A stretch of 64,000 nucleotides of DNA from a virus. The DNA lies in IMG/VR virus record IMGVR_UViG_3300037247_001116, positions 38,659 through 102,658 of that record; one strand, 5' to 3'. The position numbers and the translations under genes were made by a program. Position 1 is the first letter of the stretch, and each line of letters opens with the position of its first letter. This document shows, piece by piece, positions 24,386-33,186 of this stretch. The notes under the pieces are model-generated. The model saw only the letters and a program-made list of their open reading frames with translations, was not told the DNA's origin and ran no database searches.

Positions 24386-24769
24386 ATGTTATTAGAAGCC
24401 CATATCAGAAAACTTGCGAGAAGCAATTACTGGCAAGAAATTTATAATTCTTCTAAAACTTGTTCTGGAATTTATTTATTCGAAAATCAAACAAAATTTA
24501 GCGGAATCCAATACCTCTTTTTATATTGGTTGAGAGTATATGCAATGATATATTCTGAACTTGCTCAATTAGAGTGGACAAATTTGGATGAGGAAGTTAT
24601 TGAAAACAATGATAGATTCGATGCTTTTATGTATTGGCGGTCAAAGCATATAGAAAAACAGATAAGAAAATCGAAGTCAGAAGAGAAAAAACATAAAGAG
24701 AAACCAGGAATGTTAAATGTTCCGATTTATACTGGTAATAAAAATAAAGATAAAGAAGGTGACAAATAA
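24386..24769 (+). CDS. Second tail assembly chaperone candidate
   Basis: 127 residues, starting 1 nt after the previous stop. Helical N-terminal 90 residues with aromatic clusters (FLYWLRVYAMIYSEL, FMYWRSKHIEK), then a Lys/Glu-rich tail. The size and position match the second chaperone before a tape measure. Its stop overlaps the tape-measure ATG (TAATG). Confidence 0.5.
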   Translation: MLLEAHIRKLARSNYWQEIYNSSKTCSGIYLFENQTKFSGIQYLFLYWLRVYAMIYSELAQLEWTNLDEEVIENNDRFDAFMYWRSKHIEKQIRKSKSEEKKHKEKPGMLNVPIYTGNKNKDKEGDK

Positions 24770-27504
24770 TGGCTGAAGGATTAGGAGCAACAGCAGTTAT
24801 CAATTACAGATTAAATGTTGAGGATGTCAAACGTCAGGTGAAACAGTTACAGCGCCTCAATTCGATTATGGCAAAAAACCTTGGTAAAGATTTTACCAAA
24901 GGAGCAATTATTGTTAGAAAAGAACTGACAAAAATTTCAGAATCAGTTAAACCCATCACATTAAAATCTGGTAAAACAACCAAAGAAATAAGAACTTTTA
25001 CAACCGTTGTTCGCGCCGCTAATGGACAATTAGCTACAATCACGCAGAGAACTGCTGGGCTTGGTAAAAATTTCAAAGTTTTAAACACCACTATTAAATC
25101 TGGTGCGGCTGGTATGCGAACATTTGGTCAAAACCTTGCCACTCTTGCCAAAAGAGCCGCTTTGACTATTCCATTATGGTTTGTTTTAAGACAAGGCATA
25201 GGTTCTGTTTTTCGAACCATCAAAGAAGGTTTATCAAGTATTGTTGCCTTTGATGCGGCATTGCAAAAAGCAAAACGAAATCTTCAAGGAACTACTGCTA
25301 GTATTGCACAAAATTTTGCCACATTAAAAACGGAAGTCACTAAATTATCTATCGAAACAGGAAGAAGTGTTGAAGACATCACGAATGCTTTTCAAAAATT
25401 CGCCACAGTTGGTTTTGATTTTGAAACATCAATGGCTGGCGCACAGAACGCGACGAAATTATCTATTCTATTGTTTGGTGATGCTACTGAAACGGCTAAT
25501 GCCTTTGCAAGAACCATGAGAGTTTTGATTGATGAAACAAATGGAGCCAAACCAGCAAGTGAGCAGTTAGCAGATGTCATGGCTTTAACAGCCGAATTGT
25601 GGGAAACAAATGCTTTCGAATTAAATGAAATGACCGCATCATTAGAAAGATTTGCCCCAGCCGCAAAGGTTGCTGGTTTCTCTGCTGATGAAGCTGTAAA
25701 ACTTATGGCTGGATTAAGCACCGCAGGACTTCGCGGAAGCAAAGCTGGGCGGTTGTTATCAACTTCATTGGTTCGTTTGTTAGTAAATACTGATAAATTA
25801 GCTGAAAGTTTAGGAGTTAAAGTAAATCCTGAAATGGACAGAACATTTGATGTGTTTTTAAGAACATTAGATGCCTTAAATAAAACAAGAAATGCGGCAG
25901 GTAAGGTTTCCCCTGCATTTGAAAAGATTACCAAGTCAATATTCGGCTTGCGCTCTGGTTTAGCTGTTAAAGGACTTATTGCTTTAAGAAAAAATTTACA
26001 AGAAGTTCTTAATGTTAAAGGCGATGTTTCTGACTTTAATAATAAATTTGAAGAAATAAACAAAACGACATTTCAATTGGACGCACAGGTTAAAAATTTA
26101 AATGTAACATTGGGTAGGGCTTTTGCTACTGGTATTGTTGGCGGTGAGGATTATGATGACGTACTACAAACTATTATAAATACGCAATTGAAATTGAGTG
26201 AAGGAATGGAACAGTTTGGCACAGTCGCCAGAAATGCTATCATATCTGGTGGTGTCGGGTCATTATTAATCTTCCGCGCCCAAATATTAAAAACGCTTGC
26301 TTTTGTAGCGGCAAACCCCATTGTTTTAGGAACAATAGCTACTTTTACAACATTAAATCTTATAGAGGACGTTATCAGGTTAAGAAAAGAATCAGATAAG
26401 GCTTCTATATCCCTTGCGGATGTTGCTATCGACTTTGCGAAAGAAATAGATAAAGCTCTATTGGGCGATTTAAATTTTGATGAAATAGATTTACTTATTG
26501 CTAGATTAGAAACCTTTGGAGCAAAACAAATCGGATTTGATGAAGTCAATTTTAATAATACTTTAAAAGTATTAAAAGAAATTCGGGCAGAAGAGGAAAA
26601 AATCAGCAAAGAAAAACAAAACCAAATTGATGCTGGTGAAAAAGCGACTATTCTTGAAGGAAAACGCACAAAGATTGCGAAGATTGTGTTAGAACATGAG
26701 TTAAAAATTTTAGAAGCAAGAGGGGCTAGTACGTCAGAATTGTTAAAGGCTGAAGGACTTATCAGAAACCAATTAAATATTGAAAAAAGTGCGAATGATC
26801 AATATAAAGATCGTTTGGAATTACAACGTGCAATAAATCAGGAAAAAGAACTCGAATCCACTTTATCTTCTAGGACACAAAAATTAGCCAAAATCGGAAG
26901 AGAAGAAGGCGTTCAAACAGCCAGACGATTAAGCGAGGTTTTATCAGGCGATTTCGACTTTGATTTGTTTGAAAGAATAGGCGGAAAGAATTTAGAAATA
27001 TTTAAAAAGGAATTTGCCAATATTTTTCAAGAACAACAAGATCTTAAATTTTTAAGAGGAAAAGGTTTTGATATCACTCCTGCTCAACGAGATATAGCTA
27101 AAATTAGTGGAGTATCTGTTGACCCAAGGGCAACATCGTTATCTCAAAGACAAGCCCAATTAGATATACGCAGGTTAGAAAAAACACCATTACTTATAGC
27201 AGGATTGAACGCAAACACAAATGCTAATATTGCCAACACACAATCATTATCTAGCTTATTAGCCGTTTTTGAGTCAACAGGATTTGTTAGGGGAGCCGAT
27301 ATTGTATCAGCTAAAAAAGCGGAAGCACAAAAAATAGATTTTAATATAACAATAGATGGTAAAAACTTAGATTTGAAATTTGGTTCTGAAAAAGAAGCTA
27401 GAGATATACTCACAAGTTTGCTTTCTGATAGAAGCACCATTGACAGAATAGTAAATAGTATACCATTTAAAAAAGCAACGGATGAAAGAATAGATAAATT
27501 TTAA
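24769..27504 (+). CDS. Tape measure protein
   Basis: 911 residues, by far the longest helical protein in the module. Residues about 110-165 contain hydrophobic segments (LAKRAALTIPLWFVL). Residues 160-410 match the tail tape-measure core: VEDITNAFQKFATVGFDFE, TASLERFAPAAKVAGFSADEAVKLMAGLS, GSKAGRLLSTSLVRL. A second hydrophobic segment lies near 485-530, and the rest is coiled coil. It fixes tail length; at about 0.15 nm per residue it implies a tail near 135 nm. It shows no lytic domain. Confidence 0.9.
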   Translation: MAEGLGATAVINYRLNVEDVKRQVKQLQRLNSIMAKNLGKDFTKGAIIVRKELTKISESVKPITLKSGKTTKEIRTFTTVVRAANGQLATITQRTAGLGKNFKVLNTTIKSGAAGMRTFGQNLATLAKRAALTIPLWFVLRQGIGSVFRTIKEGLSSIVAFDAALQKAKRNLQGTTASIAQNFATLKTEVTKLSIETGRSVEDITNAFQKFATVGFDFETSMAGAQNATKLSILLFGDATETANAFARTMRVLIDETNGAKPASEQLADVMALTAELWETNAFELNEMTASLERFAPAAKVAGFSADEAVKLMAGLSTAGLRGSKAGRLLSTSLVRLLVNTDKLAESLGVKVNPEMDRTFDVFLRTLDALNKTRNAAGKVSPAFEKITKSIFGLRSGLAVKGLIALRKNLQEVLNVKGDVSDFNNKFEEINKTTFQLDAQVKNLNVTLGRAFATGIVGGEDYDDVLQTIINTQLKLSEGMEQFGTVARNAIISGGVGSLLIFRAQILKTLAFVAANPIVLGTIATFTTLNLIEDVIRLRKESDKASISLADVAIDFAKEIDKALLGDLNFDEIDLLIARLETFGAKQIGFDEVNFNNTLKVLKEIRAEEEKISKEKQNQIDAGEKATILEGKRTKIAKIVLEHELKILEARGASTSELLKAEGLIRNQLNIEKSANDQYKDRLELQRAINQEKELESTLSSRTQKLAKIGREEGVQTARRLSEVLSGDFDFDLFERIGGKNLEIFKKEFANIFQEQQDLKFLRGKGFDITPAQRDIAKISGVSVDPRATSLSQRQAQLDIRRLEKTPLLIAGLNANTNANIANTQSLSSLLAVFESTGFVRGADIVSAKKAEAQKIDFNITIDGKNLDLKFGSEKEARDILTSLLSDRSTIDRIVNSIPFKKATDERIDKF

Positions 27505-27515
27505 GGAGATAAATC

Positions 27516-27944
27516 ATGGCAGGTACATTTCCACGTTTTAGATTATATGAATCAGACGGGTCAACTCCCGTTTATGAATTCGACAGTGTTGTAGATTGGG
27601 GCGATTCACCCTTTGAAGATCCAATCACATTTGCTGAACATACATCTTTAAGAGGTCAAGGATCAATCATTTCTGATGGAGCAGACCAATCATGGGATCT
27701 ACCATTGCAATTTGTTCTTATCGAGGCTGATTATGAAGCTCTTGTTGCACTTCAGAATGTCTTACCATCAACAATTGTAAAGAATAAAAAATATATATTA
27801 AAAATAGACTTGACTGATTCAACAACGAAAGATTTAAAGGTAAAACGACTTACCCCGATTAGATTTCCGTCAGGAACAAGGAGAAAGAAATTAGTCACTT
27901 TCGCAGATTGTTTTATCACATTGCGAGTAGGAACATGGGCTTAA
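27516..27944 (+). CDS. Distal tail / tail-tip protein candidate
   Basis: 142 residues, beta-rich (FRLYESDGSTPVYEFD, LPLQFVLIEADYEAL, DCFITLRVGTWA). The place right after the tape measure is typical for distal tail proteins that build the tip hub. AAGGAG lies before ATG. The next gene begins 1 nt later. Confidence 0.5.
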   Translation: MAGTFPRFRLYESDGSTPVYEFDSVVDWGDSPFEDPITFAEHTSLRGQGSIISDGADQSWDLPLQFVLIEADYEALVALQNVLPSTIVKNKKYILKIDLTDSTTKDLKVKRLTPIRFPSGTRRKKLVTFADCFITLRVGTWA

Positions 27945-27945
27945 A

Positions 27946-28116
27946 ATGAATAATCATGAAATAAAATCAGTTATTAGAGATGGAACCCCAATATTAAAAT
28001 TTAAATGTCCTAGTTGTAAGATTTGGGGCGCAATAGATAATGATCAGTTTAATGGAAAAATATCTATTTTTTGTGATTGTGGATTTCATAAGACTATTAA
28101 TTTAAAGGAGAAATAA
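27946..28116 (+). CDS. Small zinc-ribbon protein
   Basis: 56 residues from ATG 27946. Two Cys pairs, C-x2-C near 21-24 (KCPSCKIW) and C-x-C near 43-45 (FCDCGF), give a zinc-ribbon layout. It sits between tail-tip genes, where a zinc protein is unexpected. Role unknown. AAAGGAG follows for the next gene. Confidence 0.55.
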   Translation: MNNHEIKSVIRDGTPILKFKCPSCKIWGAIDNDQFNGKISIFCDCGFHKTINLKEK

Positions 28117-28117
28117 G

Positions 28118-28750
28118 ATGGCTCTAAATGTATATGTAAATGCAGACACTCAAGATTTGGCTCTTAACTCAAGCGGAGTTGATTGGGTCGAATTTTCAGA
28201 AGGCAATGATCAGTTCATTTTCACTAATGGCAACACAGAAGTTGCGGATGGTGCAGATATTCCTACACAGGCTGAATTGATTTCGGCAGGGATTAGATTA
28301 GATGGCATACAGATTGTTATGGACACCTATTTGCTTCAGGACACCGATGTGAATGAATTAAAAGATATTGTGAACATGGGTAACATAAATAAAAGGTATG
28401 TAGTTGCCTTTGATTTTGATGGTGTAACCGCCTCAGAACCCGTTTATGAGGTATATGATGACACTAATTTGAACACTGCCACAGGAACCATGTTAGGTGG
28501 AGGAACGCCATCCTCAAGCTTCATAAGGGGTATTACGACCACTGCTGGCTTGCCTGGTGTTAATTGGATCACAGGAGCGACTAGGATGGCTGGAAGCGGT
28601 GATGGAAATTTCCTCTATCTTAATGATCAGAGTGGTTTTCTCACAGAAGCGACGACGCTTTATTGTAATCTCTGTGTTGTTGTTCCTGCAAGTCAAACAA
28701 CAGGTTTTTCCGCTAATCCAGTATTTGTTGTTAAATGGTTGGAGAACTAA
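28118..28750 (+). CDS. Beta-rich tail protein
   Basis: 210 residues, mainly strands and turns (LNVYVNADTQDLAL, YVVAFDFDGVTAS, GGTPSSSFIRGI). Strong AAAGGAG site. The layout resembles small baseplate or tail-fibre adaptor proteins. No catalytic motif; family not recognised. Confidence 0.5.
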   Translation: MALNVYVNADTQDLALNSSGVDWVEFSEGNDQFIFTNGNTEVADGADIPTQAELISAGIRLDGIQIVMDTYLLQDTDVNELKDIVNMGNINKRYVVAFDFDGVTASEPVYEVYDDTNLNTATGTMLGGGTPSSSFIRGITTTAGLPGVNWITGATRMAGSGDGNFLYLNDQSGFLTEATTLYCNLCVVVPASQTTGFSANPVFVVKWLEN

Positions 28751-28752
28751 TC

Positions 28753-28917
28753 ATGGCAGATAAGAACATAGCAAAATTCACAGTTCGTTTCTGGGATTAT
28801 TGGGTTGATGATCCTATTGATAGAGGATCAAACCCTATGATTCTAAATATGATATATGAAATAGAAAATACTAGAAAATTATATTTTATACAGAAGGAAC
28901 TAAATGACGACAATTAA
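28753..28917 (+). CDS. Small tail-region protein, unknown
   Basis: 54 residues from ATG 28753, with GGAG at 28741. Trp/aromatic-rich N-terminal half (FTVRFWDYWVDD), then a helix (NMIYEIENTRKLYFI). It overlaps the next gene by 14 nt. Unknown role. Confidence 0.45.
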   Translation: MADKNIAKFTVRFWDYWVDDPIDRGSNPMILNMIYEIENTRKLYFIQKELNDDN

Positions 28918-29500
28918 TCGATTCACTTATTCTAGGAAACAAATAACAGCGCAGAAAGCTGATAACTTCAATGATTATTTATGGATAGCTTTTGCACAAA
29001 ATTCCTCTGGTGTTTGTTTTTTAGAGAAGAAAGCCAAATTTAAACCAGACCAAACATATTATTCTTTGGAAAGAGAAGTCACAGAAATAAACGCACTTGA
29101 TATAGACTCATCAAATCTTTATGTGTCTTATACTGATTCAATACTTCTAGGTGAAATTATTTCTACAACAACTCCTTTATCTATTACTACAGAGATTAGT
29201 CGTGATTCTATTGTTGAATCTCCCGTCGCTGTTGTGATAAATGATACAGAACTATGGTTTTTATTGCCTGGCGATATAAGTGGCAGTAATGCTCAATTAT
29301 TAAAATACAACACATCAGGTGTTTTACAAGACACGATTGATTTAACAAAAAGTGGAATATCCGTTGTTAATGCTAAAAGCATGGCTATCGATGATAACGA
29401 TGATATATGGATTGTAACAAATACTAATCCAGTTCAACTCATAAGAGTTTTTGGACTTTCAGGCGGAATATACGATTTTGCAGTTACAGAAATTAGTTAA
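28904..29500 (+). CDS. Beta-propeller-like virion protein
   Basis: 198 residues with repeated short strands of the type DLWIAF, LYVSYTD, ELWFLLPG, DIWIVTN, and acidic turns (AIDDNDD). This looks like blades of a beta-propeller or similar repeat fold. It lies in the tail-tip cluster and may face the host. The family is not named. Confidence 0.45.
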   Translation: MTTINRFTYSRKQITAQKADNFNDYLWIAFAQNSSGVCFLEKKAKFKPDQTYYSLEREVTEINALDIDSSNLYVSYTDSILLGEIISTTTPLSITTEISRDSIVESPVAVVINDTELWFLLPGDISGSNAQLLKYNTSGVLQDTIDLTKSGISVVNAKSMAIDDNDDIWIVTNTNPVQLIRVFGLSGGIYDFAVTEIS

Positions 29501-29520
29501 TAATTAAGGAGAATTTTAAA

Positions 29521-29964
29521 ATGAATAACAAATTAAAAATAAGAGTCAATGCAATCATTCAAACAATCAATCAAAAGACGGGCAAGGTTACTAAAGAAAC
29601 TAAATGTCACAATTTGGTTGTGAATACAGGTCTTGAAGAGGTTATCGATAACGGCTTGGCAAATATTGATTATGTAGCTATCGGAACTGATAATACGGCG
29701 GTTCAAGCAACTGATACAGAACTTGGCGTAGAAGTCACAAGAGAGACAGACGCTCCAAGCAATGAAGGAACTGGAATCAGATTGTATGATAAAACATTCA
29801 CGTTTTCATCTGGTGAGTCATATACGATTGTAGAAGCTGGTTTATTTGTTGGCGCGACAGTTTCGGGATCTACAATGTTTAACAGATTGATATTTTCTGG
29901 ACATGAAGTTGATGTGGACAATGGAGTAAGAGTCCGAATAACACTTACATTATCGGCTGTTTAA
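29521..29964 (+). CDS. Beta-rich tail/fibre domain protein
   Basis: 147 residues with AAGGAG before ATG. It has the phage pattern of CHNLVVNTGLEE near 29-40, YVAIGTDN near 52, a polar loop, then TFTFSSGESYTI and FNRLIFSG. This module occurs in tail fibre or baseplate proteins of many phages. Its partner is probably the large gene that follows. Confidence 0.55.
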   Translation: MNNKLKIRVNAIIQTINQKTGKVTKETKCHNLVVNTGLEEVIDNGLANIDYVAIGTDNTAVQATDTELGVEVTRETDAPSNEGTGIRLYDKTFTFSSGESYTIVEAGLFVGATVSGSTMFNRLIFSGHEVDVDNGVRVRITLTLSAV

Positions 29965-29974
29965 GGGGTGATAC

Positions 29975-32665
29975 ATGTCTGGAATAGATAATTTTACAAA
30001 ATTAATGTTACATTGTAATGGTTCGGATGAATCAACAACTTTTACGGATGATTCTGCTTCCGCACATATCCCTTCTGTTATAGGATCTGCTCAAATAGAT
30101 ACTGCACAGTCTGTTTTTGGTGGCGCAAGTGGTTTATTCGAAGGTTCTAGTGATTATTTGAGTATTCCTACTTCCACAGATTTCAACCCTGGCGCTGGCG
30201 ATTTTACATATGATTTTCGTGTAAGATTTAATACATTATCAGGAAGTCAAGGGTTCTTTGGAATAGAAACTGCCCCTGGCAGTAGTTATCTATATTGTGC
30301 TTGGGAAGGCGGAAACAAAATACGATTCAGAGATTTTGGTGGTTCTGGCGGCGATTTCTCATTTGCTTGGAGTCCTGTTGTAGATACTTTCTATCATATT
30401 GCTATAGTTAAAAGTTCAGGAACAGTAACTTGCTATGTTAATGGAGTTGCATTATCAGGCAGTGGTGCATCAGGTACTTATTTAGATAGAACAGTTCCTT
30501 TATTTGTAGCCTCGTCTTTTGGCGGAGCTTATGATCTTAATGGTTGGATAGATGAATTTAGATGGTCTAAGGGCGTTGCAAGATGGACTGTAAATTTCAC
30601 GCCCCCTATATCTGAATATTCTAGCGGAACAGACCAGGAATCATCTGATGATTTACAAATTACTGATTCAATTCTTGTAACAGACACGATGATCATAGAA
30701 TCAGAAGCATTACAAATATCTGATTCGATCACTGTTATAGATACTGCGATAATGGAATCTGATAATATACAAATTTCTGATAGTATTATTGTGACAGACA
30801 CAAATCAAGATGCGAACTTTGCTTATAAAATACTCTCTATTAATCCTTTAATTTTTGTCACCAATACTTCTCCTCTTGAAATAGTAAAGGTTGATACGAC
30901 TGATCCAATAAATCCGTCTTGGCAAGTTAAGACTGTAAGTGGAGTTAATTCTGCAAAGGACGTTGCTCTTAATAAAGATGGTACTTATATGTACATTGCT
31001 GGTGATGCAGGACAGGTCATCAAAGTAGAAGTCGCCGATTTAGCGAACCAAACAATTATTGATGTTAGCGATGCTGATGATATTTTAACGATTGAACATA
31101 ATGAAGCTTTTGGTATTACATATGCTGGCACTGATAATGCCGTCGGAGAACTATATTTAATTGATGAACGTACTACGTTTGAAATTGATTCTGATTTCAC
31201 ATGTCTTGCTCCGCAAACTTTTAAGTTAGAGACTGATTTTAATATCGTATCTGCTTTTGAAATTGATTCAGCTTTTACTGCTTTATCATATTCTTTTTTC
31301 AAAATGGGTAGTGCTTTTAATTGTTTTGATTATCAACCTGCATCACCAATAACTACTGTTGATGATGTCACCCCTATTGATTTACAGGATTGTCATATTT
31401 TTATTGACGATGTTGAATTAGAGGACACAGATGTTGTTTTAAGTTCGGTCACAATTACTCTTGGTGTTGGGGAAGAATCTAACGCTACATTTCAATTAAC
31501 AAGGAAACACGATCAACTTGATACCACTTTAGAGGGAGTTGGATCTGTAATAACAAATCAAAACACTGTTAAAATCACTTGTAAAGGCAAGACTCTCTTC
31601 CCTTATAATGATATTGGTACTGGTAGAATTTCTGATTTAGATTGTCAGTATCAAAATGAAACAGAATTTATTACGGTCACTGCTTTTGCTGAAGAGGCTT
31701 TTAATAAATTGAACGGCATTACCATGTCTTTGCCAGGGCTTACATCAAGGCTTTCTCTTTATGATGTTCTTATTCAGAATCCTTTAATTGTAAACCCATT
31801 TGTTGATCCTCTTAATGAAGATGATCCAAAAAAATACAAGGGTATTAGGGTTGATTTAGGAACAAAGATCCAACAGAGCGTATCTAATTGGGATATTTTT
31901 GATAATAATGGAAGTATCGCGGATGCCATACAAGACGGAACATTTAATGCTATGCAAAACTGGACTTATTTTTGGAGTCCTACCGTTACTAAATTTGGTA
32001 ATTTGGATTTAGGCGAAATAAATTCTATTAGATTTTTATATATTGGAACGTCTTTATCTCCTGTATCTGAAGATTTATGGGATCTAAATTTTGCGAGGCA
32101 TTGGCGACAGAGAACATTTGATGATATCGAAACTGCTTTGGGAACATACGAAGTTGGTGAAGCCCCATTTAAAAATGTAAGTGTTCGCAATGGAGAAAAA
32201 ATAACCAAACCAAAATTGACGGATGAAACAAATGGTCTTTACTCTATAAAAGATGCTGGATATAATTTTATCGAATATGCTAAAGATGTTGCTGATTTAG
32301 AGTATGAATTATTAAAAAATATTAATGGAGATATATTACCCGACACTTCTTGTGTATTTGGTTTGACTCTTGATTCCTATTTGTATTATGATATAGGCTT
32401 ATTAACGAGAATTAATGTGGACAACACAACCACAAATAGTATTTATAATAAAACCAACGGGTTTCCAGTAAGTGTCAAATCAATCACTATTTCTTTAAGC
32501 GATAGGAAGGTGTCTATTGATGCTGATAATACGAAGTCTGAAGCTGAGTTGGAAATTATTAACTCTCAATATCCAGACGAAGATTCTGATGAATATAATG
32601 AAGAAGAAACGAGAACTCTGATTGCTGTAAAAACCGATATGAAAACACGATTAGAGGTCGAATAA
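29975..32665 (+). CDS. Large tail-tip protein: LamG, repeat linker, hub-like end
   Basis: 896 residues. Residues 1-215 are a LamG domain close to the gene at 10933. About 220-270 is a three-copy linker (LQITDSILVTDT, LQISDSITVIDT, IQISDSIIVTDT). Residues 275-400 resemble propeller blades (YMYIAGDAGQVIKVE). From about 460 on it resembles a tail hub: DCHIFIDDVELED, NATFQLTRKHD, KITCKGKTLFPY and FITVTAFAEEAFNKL, ending in charged strands. It probably forms the tail tip that touches the host surface. Stop and next ATG overlap. Confidence 0.65.
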   Translation: MSGIDNFTKLMLHCNGSDESTTFTDDSASAHIPSVIGSAQIDTAQSVFGGASGLFEGSSDYLSIPTSTDFNPGAGDFTYDFRVRFNTLSGSQGFFGIETAPGSSYLYCAWEGGNKIRFRDFGGSGGDFSFAWSPVVDTFYHIAIVKSSGTVTCYVNGVALSGSGASGTYLDRTVPLFVASSFGGAYDLNGWIDEFRWSKGVARWTVNFTPPISEYSSGTDQESSDDLQITDSILVTDTMIIESEALQISDSITVIDTAIMESDNIQISDSIIVTDTNQDANFAYKILSINPLIFVTNTSPLEIVKVDTTDPINPSWQVKTVSGVNSAKDVALNKDGTYMYIAGDAGQVIKVEVADLANQTIIDVSDADDILTIEHNEAFGITYAGTDNAVGELYLIDERTTFEIDSDFTCLAPQTFKLETDFNIVSAFEIDSAFTALSYSFFKMGSAFNCFDYQPASPITTVDDVTPIDLQDCHIFIDDVELEDTDVVLSSVTITLGVGEESNATFQLTRKHDQLDTTLEGVGSVITNQNTVKITCKGKTLFPYNDIGTGRISDLDCQYQNETEFITVTAFAEEAFNKLNGITMSLPGLTSRLSLYDVLIQNPLIVNPFVDPLNEDDPKKYKGIRVDLGTKIQQSVSNWDIFDNNGSIADAIQDGTFNAMQNWTYFWSPTVTKFGNLDLGEINSIRFLYIGTSLSPVSEDLWDLNFARHWRQRTFDDIETALGTYEVGEAPFKNVSVRNGEKITKPKLTDETNGLYSIKDAGYNFIEYAKDVADLEYELLKNINGDILPDTSCVFGLTLDSYLYYDIGLLTRINVDNTTTNSIYNKTNGFPVSVKSITISLSDRKVSIDADNTKSEAELEIINSQYPDEDSDEYNEEETRTLIAVKTDMKTRLEVE

Positions 32666-33186
32666 TGGGTTATGAATCTTTCATAAATTCTAAGAATAAA
32701 TTTAGCAAAATTTGGGAAAAATACCAAGCCAATTCTAATGAAATAGAGAATTCGTTAGACTCACTTCAGGTCGATTTCAGTTCAGTGAGTTTTTCTAAAA
32801 AAATAACAACTATTCCAATAATAGAAAATCATGAAATAGATGTGTTTTTTCAAGAGACTATCACGGTACAGTTAAATAATATACCTGAGTGGATAATAAA
32901 CCATATAAATGTATTCTCTTTAGTAACTCCTATAGGCGATGTCAATACCGATGTTGTTACGTTGGACACAACAAATTTAAAGGTAGGCGATATTATACCC
33001 ATTTCCAGAGCTAAATATTGGTATACAAGTCTATCAAATAATAACTATTTATTAAAAATAGAAATATTTGTTAATCCTAGAATCGTAACATCTGTTGTTG
33101 ATGAGAGTTTTATAACAGCACCCCTAGCATCAACCTTGGATTTATCCCTAAAAATTATAAACCCTAGAATGTATGGTAAAAAATAA
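32665..33186 (+). CDS. Tail-tip protein, shared N-terminal motif (1 of 3)
   Basis: 173 residues. It begins with a short helix (NKFSKIWEKYQANSNEI) found in similar form in the next two genes, then a beta part (DVFFQETITVQLNN, LLKIEIFVNPRI). The shared start suggests all three bind the same baseplate partner. Function not known. TAATG overlaps with both neighbours. Confidence 0.5.
   Translation: MGYESFINSKNKFSKIWEKYQANSNEIENSLDSLQVDFSSVSFSKKITTIPIIENHEIDVFFQETITVQLNNIPEWIINHINVFSLVTPIGDVNTDVVTLDTTNLKVGDIIPISRAKYWYTSLSNNNYLLKIEIFVNPRIVTSVVDESFITAPLASTLDLSLKIINPRMYGKK

Noticed and set aside
24340-24400. Programmed frameshift joining the two tail chaperone genes
   Set aside because: The second gene has its own ATG 1 nt after the stop, and there is no clear slippery heptamer. 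Its frame upstream is closed within a few codons.
25392-26063. Long open frame on the minus strand under the tape-measure gene (also 26151-26669 and 27144-27440)
   Set aside because: It mirrors the codon pattern of the strongly supported tape-measure gene, has no ribosome site and no recognisable domain.
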